From CAZUMW01 sp964621615 (GTDB lineage: Bacteria; Desulfobacterota; WTBG01; CAIYCZ01; CAIRTM01), in the NCBI GenBank assembly GCA_964621615.1, contig CAZUMW010000029.1, forward strand, positions 1-57,834: a stretch of DNA of 57,834 bases, written 5' to 3'. Shown one piece after another: positions 51,383 through 57,834 of the stretch. Position numbers and translations under genes: made by a program. How positions within the stretch are numbered: the first letter of the stretch is position 1; each line of letters opens with the position of its first letter. The notes under the pieces were generated by a model that made no database searches, was not told the origin of the DNA, and saw only the letters and a list, made by a program, of their open reading frames with translations.

Positions 51383-53311
51383 ATGTTTCTTTTCAAAACA
51401 AAGCTCAGCCTGCGAAAAAAAATTATCAGCGGTTATCTGTTTATCCTCCTGATACTTCTGTGCATTATGTTTATATCAAATAACCGCCTGAACAATCTTG
51501 CAGATATTATCACCCACCTTACCGGAGAAGTCGCCGGCGACGTGCAGGCAGCAAACAAAATCCAATCGGAAATACAGTCCATGCGGACATCGGTGGAAAA
51601 ATATATTTCGCTTGAAAACACGTCATACAAAAAGGCTGCGCATAAAAATATACAAACAGTACAAAAGCTTCTAAGCCAGGCACAATCTACCATCAAAACA
51701 CAGGAGCGAAGAGAAAAGCTTGAACAGATAAAGCGTGAGACAGATAAATATATCAATAATTTTGAAAGCGTTGCCGACAAAATAAAGGCGCGGGATGTTA
51801 AGAAAAAAAGCATCACTGAAACCGGGACAGCAATCGCAAGCCGCCTGTACTCCCTTGTCGGGGAGCAAAAAAGCGACAACGAAACCTATGCGGTCTGCCT
51901 TCAGGCATTCAAGGAGTTCATGGCCACCCGTTCCGATATCAGCCGGTACCTGGTAAATTATGACCCCGGCTTAGCACAAAGCGCTGCTGCATCGCTCAGC
52001 TCCATCAAGGGAGCCCTCAGCTCAGCATCTGTGTCCGGGGGCATCGTCGGCACTATAGAAGAATACAGGTCGGCCGTCGAAGAGCTTGCTGCCGGTACGG
52101 CGACAATGAAGCAAGAAATCCAGAGCACAATAGTGCCCCTGGCCCCGAAAATCGTCGGCCTGGCAAAAGAGGTAACCGAATCCGGCTGGGACGAAATGAG
52201 CCTGGCGGGGAAAAGGGTAACGCAGACCGTATCAGCATCCGGCATTCTTATCAACAGCATCGGCCTGGCCGCACTCCTGCTGGGGCTCGCCATCGGTTTT
52301 CTGATAGCAAATCTGATACTCAAGCCCATACTGCGGGTTATGCGGGGTCTTAACGATTCGGCGGAGCAGGTAAACAGCTCATCGACGCAGGTCACGTCGG
52401 CAAGCCAGCATCTCGCGCAGGCTTCCTCAGAGCAGGCTGCATCGATTGAGGAAACGTCGTCATCGCTTGAGCAAATGGCATCAATGACCAAGAACAATGC
52501 AGAAAACGCCAGCCAGGCGGACAACCTTATGAAGGAAGTAAACCAGGTGGTTCAGCAGGCAAACGACTCGATGGCACAGCTCACCTCATCGATGGAGGAA
52601 ATCTCAAAATCAAGCGAGGAAACATCCAATATCATAAAAACCATAGATGAAATTGCCTTTCAGACAAATCTGCTTGCGCTGAATGCGGCGGTCGAAGCGG
52701 CCAGAGCCGGGGAGTCCGGACGGGGGTTTGCAGTGGTAGCCGAAGAGGTGCGCAATCTGGCGGCACGCTCTGCGGAAGCCGCCCGCAACACGGCATCGCT
52801 TATTGAAAGCACGGTCAAAAAAATACAGGACGGCTCGGATCTGGTCTCGCAAACCAGCAGGGCTTTTTCAGAGGTCACCACACGCGTGCAGAAAGGCGGC
52901 GGCCTGGTCGCGGAAATAACAACCTCGTCGCATGAGCAGGCGCAGGGTATTGAGCAGGTCAATAAGGCGGTCGCTCAGATGGACAAAGTTGTTCAGCAAA
53001 ACTCGGCCAGCGCTGAGCAGTCGGCATCAGCATCGGAAGAGATGAAAGCGCAGGCCGGGTATCTGCAAAGCTATGTAACCGCGTTGCAAAATCTCGTTGC
53101 CGGCTCATCCGAGAAAGCGTTTCTCCCCCTGGAGCAGAAAACCGCTCCGGCAAAGGCACCGGAATCAGCCTCCACAGGCAAAACAAAGAAATTCATCTAT
53201 GAGCTTCTTCCGGGTGCTCAGCATGCTTCGCCGGACAAAAAAGACAAAGGCGGTGAAGCGAAACATGACAAGTTTGAATCGTTCAAAGACGAGGACTTCG
53301 ACGATTTCTGA
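51383..53311 (+). CDS. Methyl-accepting chemotaxis protein sharing its sensor with the adjacent kinase
   Basis: 642 residues. TM1 ~15-33, helical sensory domain ~40-290 with VQAANKIQSEIQSMRTSVEKY and EIQSTIVPLAPKIVGL, both paralleled in the hybrid kinase, TM2 ~292-312, short HAMP region, then the signalling domain with tip EIAFQTNLLALNAAVEAARAG. The tail after ~590 is a linker ending DEDFDDF, where DFDDF fits the CheR/CheB tether pentapeptide. AAGGAG precedes the ATG. It probably couples the same ligand to chemotaxis or another Che-type system. Confidence 0.93.
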   Translation: MFLFKTKLSLRKKIISGYLFILLILLCIMFISNNRLNNLADIITHLTGEVAGDVQAANKIQSEIQSMRTSVEKYISLENTSYKKAAHKNIQTVQKLLSQAQSTIKTQERREKLEQIKRETDKYINNFESVADKIKARDVKKKSITETGTAIASRLYSLVGEQKSDNETYAVCLQAFKEFMATRSDISRYLVNYDPGLAQSAAASLSSIKGALSSASVSGGIVGTIEEYRSAVEELAAGTATMKQEIQSTIVPLAPKIVGLAKEVTESGWDEMSLAGKRVTQTVSASGILINSIGLAALLLGLAIGFLIANLILKPILRVMRGLNDSAEQVNSSSTQVTSASQHLAQASSEQAASIEETSSSLEQMASMTKNNAENASQADNLMKEVNQVVQQANDSMAQLTSSMEEISKSSEETSNIIKTIDEIAFQTNLLALNAAVEAARAGESGRGFAVVAEEVRNLAARSAEAARNTASLIESTVKKIQDGSDLVSQTSRAFSEVTTRVQKGGGLVAEITTSSHEQAQGIEQVNKAVAQMDKVVQQNSASAEQSASASEEMKAQAGYLQSYVTALQNLVAGSSEKAFLPLEQKTAPAKAPESASTGKTKKFIYELLPGAQHASPDKKDKGGEAKHDKFESFKDEDFDDF

Positions 53312-53385
53312 GAGGGCAACGTAGTTTGTAATTAATTTAACCGGCCTCTCAGAGCCTATGCGTCACCATTATATCGGGAGATCAT

Positions 53386-53664
53386 ATGACAGAAACCGAT
53401 AAAACGCTTGAAAAAGTGCTGCATGAGTCTGAAATAAAAATCAAGCTCAAGGATGCCGCCCCGCAGGTACTGATTGAAATACTCTATGAATATCTATCCC
53501 AGAACATTTCCACCCATTTTGAAAAAACGATGGAAGGCATAGACACCCTTCATAATGTGCTGATACAGCGCAAAAAGGAGCACGACGATATCATAGAGCG
53601 GCTTGATTCGATTGAGCGGCAGATAGAGGGCATCAGGGAGTACATTGAAAAGCCCCGGCAGTGA
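53386..53664 (+). CDS. Small coiled-coil protein, unrecognised
   Basis: 92 residues, highly charged, with a first amphipathic segment and a C-terminal heptad-like helix (HDDIIERLDSIERQIEG). It has no membrane segment or known domain. It starts 75 bases after the MCP stop with GGGAGA at the ribosome-site position, so it is likely co-transcribed and may bind the receptor or CheA-type partners. Function unknown. Confidence 0.65.
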   Translation: MTETDKTLEKVLHESEIKIKLKDAAPQVLIEILYEYLSQNISTHFEKTMEGIDTLHNVLIQRKKEHDDIIERLDSIERQIEGIREYIEKPRQ

Positions 53665-53770
53665 GTCTTTCGTTACCGGCTAAGGTCCTTGCTATTATTG
53701 ATCGACGTATCGCGACCGGCGGCACAGAGCAGGTCGCTCTTTGCACCATAAACCAATCGCACAAAAAAAA

Positions 53771-54433
53771 TCAGCCACCGGCAAGCCTCTGAGCGGTTTC
53801 TGCACACTGCTGCAGCAGCTGTGTGTTGCGCTTGCGATCCTGAGAAACAAGGGCTTCCGGAAGGCCAAGCTTTTCATACAGCCCGGCAAGCTCCTGCTCA
53901 GCCATGCACACCTGCTTCGGCACAACAAGCCTGGTGCCGGCAAGAATATGCAGCCGGTTCTTCGGCCCGAGAATATCGGTGATAAAGGAAAACAGATCAC
54001 GGACCTGACCGGCCTCACGAGCATCCGGTGACCCCATCGACAGAAGCAGAACGAAGTCCTTTTCCCAGCGATGCCTCGGCGTGTGGCGCAAATCAGCTTC
54101 CGTAATCTGCACATGCACGAAAGAGCGGAACCGGTCGATAATAGTTTTAAGCGGAGCGGGCATGTGGCGAAAATACACCGGTGAGGCAAAAACAAGCACA
54201 TCTGCTCTGAGCAGACTGCTGCTCAGCGAATCCCAGTCATCTCCTCTGAGCGTACAGCGTCCGGCAAGGTTGCACCGAAGGCAGCCCCTGCAGCTGCGCA
54301 CGTTGATATCGTTCACGTTGAGCGCTTCAACAGCGGCATCAGTACCGGAGAGCGCGTGCAGAAACGCATCGAGCATCAGCGATGAGTTGCCGCTTCGGCG
54401 CGGGCTTGCACGTAGTGCGAGTACCCGTTTCAT
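53771..54433 (-). CDS. Iron-sulfur flavoprotein / NADPH-dependent FMN reductase family
   Basis: 220 residues of flavodoxin fold: LRASPRRSGNSSLMLDAFL at the FMN phosphate loop and VFASPVYFRHMPAPLKTIIDR later. Cysteines C48, C51, C54 and C60 form the compact CX2CX2CX5C motif that binds a 4Fe-4S cluster in iron-sulfur flavoproteins of anaerobes. It probably transfers electrons between a ferredoxin and a small acceptor. Start overlaps the stop of the upstream SnoaL-like gene as ATGA, indicating translational coupling. Confidence 0.88.
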   Translation of the reverse strand: MKRVLALRASPRRSGNSSLMLDAFLHALSGTDAAVEALNVNDINVRSCRGCLRCNLAGRCTLRGDDWDSLSSSLLRADVLVFASPVYFRHMPAPLKTIIDRFRSFVHVQITEADLRHTPRHRWEKDFVLLLSMGSPDAREAGQVRDLFSFITDILGPKNRLHILAGTRLVVPKQVCMAEQELAGLYEKLGLPEALVSQDRKRNTQLLQQCAETAQRLAGG

Positions 54434-54816
54434 ATGCCGCCGGCCCCCTGCACATCCTGTGCAAATGAAGTGTCCTTGAAATAATCACTGATAAGCGAAA
54501 TGAGGCCGTTTTCAAAATGAACAACCGTAACGCCTCTATTGGCATATTCCTGTCCGCTGGCGCTCCTGCCCTCGTTCTCCCACACCACACACACCCGATC
54601 CTTCTCTGCGATGCACTCATGAACAGTAAACAGCAATCGGGGATACTTGCGCAGCAGCGCTTTTAAAAATATCAGCACCCGCTTTCTGCCTGTAACAATC
54701 CCTGCCCCCGGAAAATCAAAAGCAAGCTGTTCTGACACCAGCGGCTCAAGCTCTGAAAATTCTCTGCGGTTCATGGATTCAAATATTAAAAGCGCGCAGC
54801 TTTTTTGTGTACGCAT
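54430..54816 (-). CDS. SnoaL-like/NTF2-fold protein
   Basis: 128 residues with the NTF2/ketosteroid isomerase-like fold: MNRREFSELEPLVSEQLAFD start and ANRGVTVVHFENGLISLISD, then DYFKD at the end. SnoaL-like proteins may be cyclases, hydrolases or ligand-binding proteins; nothing fixes the substrate. ATG 54816 is chosen because GAGAGG lies upstream (GTG 54831 is longer). It overlaps the downstream flavoprotein by four bases (ATGA), so they are expressed together. Confidence 0.78.
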   Translation of the reverse strand: MRTQKSCALLIFESMNRREFSELEPLVSEQLAFDFPGAGIVTGRKRVLIFLKALLRKYPRLLFTVHECIAEKDRVCVVWENEGRSASGQEYANRGVTVVHFENGLISLISDYFKDTSFAQDVQGAGGI

Positions 54817-54963
54817 AATCAGCCTCTCCACATGGTAAAATATTTACAGTCTTTTTTGCTTGCAAATAAGGTAAAATACCCTATTATAAAGATATTTTCA
54901 TCTTTTTTTATACTCATCCGTCAATCCCAAATACAATTATCAACAAATGGGGAGGTCCATCAC

Positions 54964-56415
54964 ATGGCATGTAACCGAATGCATTGCTTTTTGATTCTGC
55001 TTGTCTGCGCTGTTTTACTGACGCCTGCCGCCGTAATGTCCCAGGAGTGGGCGCCCATGGAAAGCCCGGTCACCGAACCGCTTAAGGGCGTATGGGGTGC
55101 CTCGGCAACAAATGTCTATGCCGTTGGCTCAAGCGCCACCGTTCTGAATTACAACGGCTCTGACTGGACAGAAGTGCCGCTCGGCGGCGTCAATGTCACA
55201 GAAAATCTCAACGCGGTTCAGGGAACTTCGCCTTCGCACATCGTTGTTGTGGGCAATGAGGGCACCATCCTGGAGTATGACGGCAGCTCCTGGAGCACCA
55301 TCGGCGCAGGCACCAGCTCCAACCTTCAGGATGTCTGGTGCGCTTCAGAATCCGACATATATGTTGTCGGCGAGCAGGGCACGCTTCTGCGGTGCGAATC
55401 GGGCCAATGCTCAAAGCAGTCGTATTTTACCAGCTACGCTATCAACGGCATCTGGGGAGCTGCCTCAGATAATATATACGCCGTCGGCGCCAACGGCATC
55501 ATCCTGCACTATGACGGCACATCCTGGAATGATATGGAAAGCGGTACCGATGAGATACTGAATACGGTATGGGGTACAGCGGAAGACGATATTATCGCGG
55601 TCGGAAGCGGCGGCACAATTCTTCACTACGACGGCACCTCGTGGACCTCAAAGCCTATCCCAACGACCGACACCATGTACGCTGCAGGCGGTACCGAGCC
55701 CCCGGACATTTATGCCGCAGGCGAAGGCGGCAAGCTGTTTTCCTATTCTGGAACATCATGGTCGACAGCGAGCAGCGAAACGACAAACGTATTGTATGAC
55801 ATCTGGGCAAGCCGGAACAATGACATATTCATTGTCGGTTCAAAAGGTACCATTTTGCTGTCTTCAACGGACATAGCCCCCCAAAACACCCCCCCGACCG
55901 CTGCTTTTGACGTTACGCCGGAAACGGGGAGCACGGATTCGACGTTTTATGTTGATGCATCGGAAAGCAGCGATGCTCAGGACAGCGCGGACGTTCTTGA
56001 AGCCCGCTGGGACTGGGAAACAGACGGAACATGGGACACCGGCTATACCACCGACAAAATCGCCTCTCACAGCTACGCGGCTGCGGGCACATATACCATC
56101 ACCCTGATGATAAAAGATTCAGGCGGGCTGACCGCCACGGCCTCCCGTGAGGTTATCGTATCAGGGGGCATTGGAGACGACGGCTGCCCGGTTGCACGGC
56201 TGTACGGGGAAAGCTCTGCAGAGGCCCGTGCGCTTCGCGCTTTCAGGGACAGCGTGCTGGCCGAAACAGATACGGGACGAATGCTCATCGGTGCGTACTA
56301 CGAAAATGCGGATCTGCTGAACAGCATTATACAATCCCACCCGGCGCTGACATCACTTTCAAAATCATGCATCTCTGCAATCGTGCCTCTCATCGACGGC
56401 TCCGGCACGCAGTGA
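54964..56415 (+). CDS. Secreted beta-propeller-like repeat protein with PKD domain
   Basis: 483 residues. Signal peptide MACNRMHCFLILLVCAVLL. Residues ~40-300 hold about six repeats of the type GVWGASATNVYAVG...GTILHYDGTSW, typical of bacterial beta-propeller-like secreted proteins. Around 300-400 lies a PKD domain (PPTAAFDVTP then YTITLMIKDSGGLTA). The C-terminus (CPVARLYGESS followed by ALRAFRDSVLAETDTGRMLI) resembles a common C-terminal domain normally written CFIATAAYGS...LRxFRD, here in a diverged form. GGGGAGG precedes the ATG; the longer upstream frame is not supported. Likely a surface or extracellular protein. Confidence 0.82.
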   Translation: MACNRMHCFLILLVCAVLLTPAAVMSQEWAPMESPVTEPLKGVWGASATNVYAVGSSATVLNYNGSDWTEVPLGGVNVTENLNAVQGTSPSHIVVVGNEGTILEYDGSSWSTIGAGTSSNLQDVWCASESDIYVVGEQGTLLRCESGQCSKQSYFTSYAINGIWGAASDNIYAVGANGIILHYDGTSWNDMESGTDEILNTVWGTAEDDIIAVGSGGTILHYDGTSWTSKPIPTTDTMYAAGGTEPPDIYAAGEGGKLFSYSGTSWSTASSETTNVLYDIWASRNNDIFIVGSKGTILLSSTDIAPQNTPPTAAFDVTPETGSTDSTFYVDASESSDAQDSADVLEARWDWETDGTWDTGYTTDKIASHSYAAAGTYTITLMIKDSGGLTATASREVIVSGGIGDDGCPVARLYGESSAEARALRAFRDSVLAETDTGRMLIGAYYENADLLNSIIQSHPALTSLSKSCISAIVPLIDGSGTQ

Positions 56416-56448
56416 GCCTTTGGCAGCGAAGGCAGCAATCGCCCGTGA

Positions 56449-57429
56449 TCAGAGCGCGCGGGCGATTGCTTCAAGAGCAGCGCCGTGCACAAGCCCGTTT
56501 GTAGCAAGTATCCCGACATTTTCCTCGAGGCGCTCCCCTCGTGAAAAATCAAGAGCGCTGCCGCTGAAATCCGTTACCCTCCCCCCTGCCTCTTCAACGA
56601 TAAGCGCCCCTGCGGCATGATCCCATATTTTTTCCCGGTAGGATGAGCTTCTGGGCAGGCGCAGGTAAATAGAGGCTTCGCCGCAGGCAACCGCGCCGTA
56701 TTTGGCCTGGCTGTCTATTCGGTACGGCGGCTGCTCGATTCCGAGATACCCGGAAATGCGGGCGTGGTCTTCATGAGAGGCATGTCCGCTTTCTACGGAT
56801 TCACAAAAGCGCGCACGTGCAGGGTCGGTATTCGAATCCGCTGTCACAGCATAGCTGCTGTCCGTATCAATGGGCCGAACGCGTGTTCCGCTGCCACTCA
56901 CCGCATAAAAAATGACGCCGCTGACGCCGTCTTCTCCGACGGCAGGGCAGGTATAATTCGGGCAGCCGAGCGCTGCAACCTTTACGGCGCCGCCTTCGAC
57001 AAGCGCCAGGGCAACAGCGTACTGCTCACCGCGCAGAAAGCCCTTGGTCCCGTCTATCGGGTCAACTGTCCAGTAGCGGCCGGAAAAATCGATTTTCTGT
57101 CTGCCCAGCGAAATCATATCATGAATCGTCCGCTCATCTGCCTGCCCGTCGATCTGTTCATTAACGCAGCTGATAACCTGCTCGTTAAGGTTCGGATTAT
57201 CGCGCAGGATGTCCGCTTCCTCTTCCCCCACAATGGGATCGTCAGCAAAGCAGCGGCTGATTTCAAGGCTGATGACCGCCTGAGAGCTCAAATCAGCCAG
57301 CGTCACGGGTGATTTGTCTTTTTTTTGAACTGATTCAACGCGGGCGCTGCGTTTTTGCACAGTACGGCACAGGCAGGATGCCGCATGCACTGCCCGCAAT
57401 GCGCAGGAAAGCTCTTTTTCATAGTGCAT
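56449..57429 (-). CDS. cysQ: 3'(2'),5'-bisphosphate nucleotidase-like inositol monophosphatase family protein
   Basis: 326 residues with the IMPase fold: VTLADLSSQAVI and DPIVGEEEADILRDN in the first half, the metal site WTVDPIDGTKGFLRGEQYA, and a second motif WDHAAGALIVEEAGG. DPIDGTKGF plus this arrangement is typical of Hal2/CysQ-type enzymes that remove phosphate from PAP produced in sulfate assimilation or activation. ATG 57429 has AGGAGA upstream; 57462 is an open alternative. A small Cys-rich ORF sits 75 bases upstream. Confidence 0.88.
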   Translation of the reverse strand: MHYEKELSCALRAVHAASCLCRTVQKRSARVESVQKKDKSPVTLADLSSQAVISLEISRCFADDPIVGEEEADILRDNPNLNEQVISCVNEQIDGQADERTIHDMISLGRQKIDFSGRYWTVDPIDGTKGFLRGEQYAVALALVEGGAVKVAALGCPNYTCPAVGEDGVSGVIFYAVSGSGTRVRPIDTDSSYAVTADSNTDPARARFCESVESGHASHEDHARISGYLGIEQPPYRIDSQAKYGAVACGEASIYLRLPRSSSYREKIWDHAAGALIVEEAGGRVTDFSGSALDFSRGERLEENVGILATNGLVHGAALEAIARAL

Positions 57430-57503
57430 GACTCTGTTCTCCTTTTTTACATTACCCCCCACATCGTGATATGTATCACCTGTCCCGGACAGGCCGGAAG
57501 AGA

Positions 57504-57656
57504 TCAGTATTTCGTGCAGTCAGCGCAATCGATGCCGTTGTCGATACAATAATGATAAGCGGGGAAATCACATTCATTAAGAAAACGGTTGCGTTTATCA
57601 CTTAATTTTTCAACATTATGTATAAAAAATGCCGGCGCCAGGGCCTGAACCTGCAT
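57504..57656 (-). CDS. Candidate small Cys-rich protein (50 residues), unannotated-size ORF
   Basis: The reading frame ATG (57656) to TGA (57506-57504) encodes MQVQALAPAFFIHNV... ending YHYCIDNGIDCADCTKY. It has cysteines at 29, 37, 44 and 47 (C-x7-C-x6-C-x2-C) in an orderly C-terminal block, with protein-like codon use, just upstream of and on the same strand as the CysQ-like gene. An in-frame stop lies six bases before the ATG. The ribosome site (GGTGAGAG) is weak and close. Cysteine spacing suggests metal binding or disulfides; there is no family match that I know of. Confidence 0.4.
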   Translation of the reverse strand: MQVQALAPAFFIHNVEKLSDKRNRFLNECDFPAYHYCIDNGIDCADCTKY

Positions 57657-57779
57657 CTCTCACCGGTCCGCAAACGGCTTACACTGTAGTATCACCCGCC
57701 TGCGATTGCAAGCAGTTTTTAGCACCCGGTCCGCTCACAAATGACTTGATTATCGTTCCGGTTGTCCGTATAGTTTAAG

Positions 57780-57834
57780 TGAACTACCACCGGCTACAAG
57801 CCGGTGGATTCAGTTTTCCCGACGTGTCGGGACT
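57780..57834 (+). ncRNA. Structured repeat copy 3, cut by the window end
   Basis: The first 55 bases of the ~200-bp repeat (starting TGAACTACCACC), including the CCACCGGC/GCCGGTGG and TCCCGA/TCGGGA hairpins, matching copy 2 exactly in this part. Left flank CGTATAGTTTAAG differs from the other copies. The rest lies outside the window. Confidence 0.6.

Noticed and set aside
57621..57710. tRNA-like stretch on the minus strand (GGTTCAGG, TGTAAG)
   Set aside because: The presumed anticodon and acceptor stems do not pair, and the region instead contains an in-frame small ORF.
1..57834. CRISPR array, rRNA, tRNA or integrase-bounded island
   Set aside because: No regularly spaced direct repeats, no rRNA or tRNA genes, and no integrase or attachment-site pair was seen.

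Overview
This window most likely comes from an anaerobic Gram-negative bacterium, probably a member of the Desulfobacterota (the former Deltaproteobacteria). The evidence is a selenocysteine-containing soluble formate dehydrogenase with NuoE/NuoF-type partners, a DUF362 protein, an MMPL/RND exporter paired with a LolA-like protein, a CoA-based acyl oxidation cluster, several chemoreceptors, and lipoproteins and signal peptides typical of a diderm. The lineage is inferred from gene content; there is no rRNA gene in the window.

Layout. 1-7.6 kb: secreted or surface proteins (TSP3-repeat lipoprotein, tocopherol cyclase-like protein, alpha/beta hydrolase, beta-helix protein), an E2-like acyltransferase, FxsA and DUF362. 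7.6-11.9 kb: a glycosyltransferase / PHP-hybrid / LPG-flippase-like group. 11.9-18.4 kb: formate dehydrogenase operon (NuoE-like, NuoF-GltD fusion, FdhA with an in-frame UGA and a clear SECIS hairpin). 18.5-21.2 kb: YIP1, MntP, an unknown membrane protein and a GNAT enzyme. 21.2-24.9 kb: LolA-like protein plus RND exporter. 25.3-33.1 kb: a full lipoyl-dependent 2-oxoacid dehydrogenase (E1a, E1b, E2, E3), two MaoC-type hydratase halves and an acyl-CoA dehydrogenase, with transcript hairpins between the blocks. 33.5-36.2 kb: CutA, a SPOR protein and ArgS. 36.7-41.0 kb: MCP, an exported dCache-CheD-like protein and CheY in one operon. 41.3-46.9 kb: DUF402, a 7-TM protein, a VWA/AAA+ pair and a gamma-carbonic anhydrase-like protein. 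47.1-53.7 kb: a small gene apparently frameshifted, PilZ, a hybrid histidine kinase and an MCP that share one sensory domain, and a small coiled-coil protein. 53.7-57.7 kb: an iron-sulfur flavoprotein, a SnoaL-like protein, a secreted repeat/PKD protein, a CysQ-like phosphatase and a previously uncalled 50-residue Cys-rich ORF.

The most unusual signal is a dispersed repeat of about 200 bp, present in two full copies (834-1037, 24954-25153) and a third cut off by the window end (57780-57834). It has several conserved hairpins, one of which changes by compensatory substitution between copies. Its structure resembles stand-alone HEARO/omega-RNA elements of the IscB/IS200-IS605 world, but no nuclease or transposase gene is present here. 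Other points of interest are the exported CheD-like domain beside a chemoreceptor, the kinase/receptor pair with one shared input domain, the formate dehydrogenase carrying two predicted NAD(P)H-type flavin modules, and a cluster of TGTAACATGTTACA palindromes between the chemotaxis operon and a DUF402 gene.
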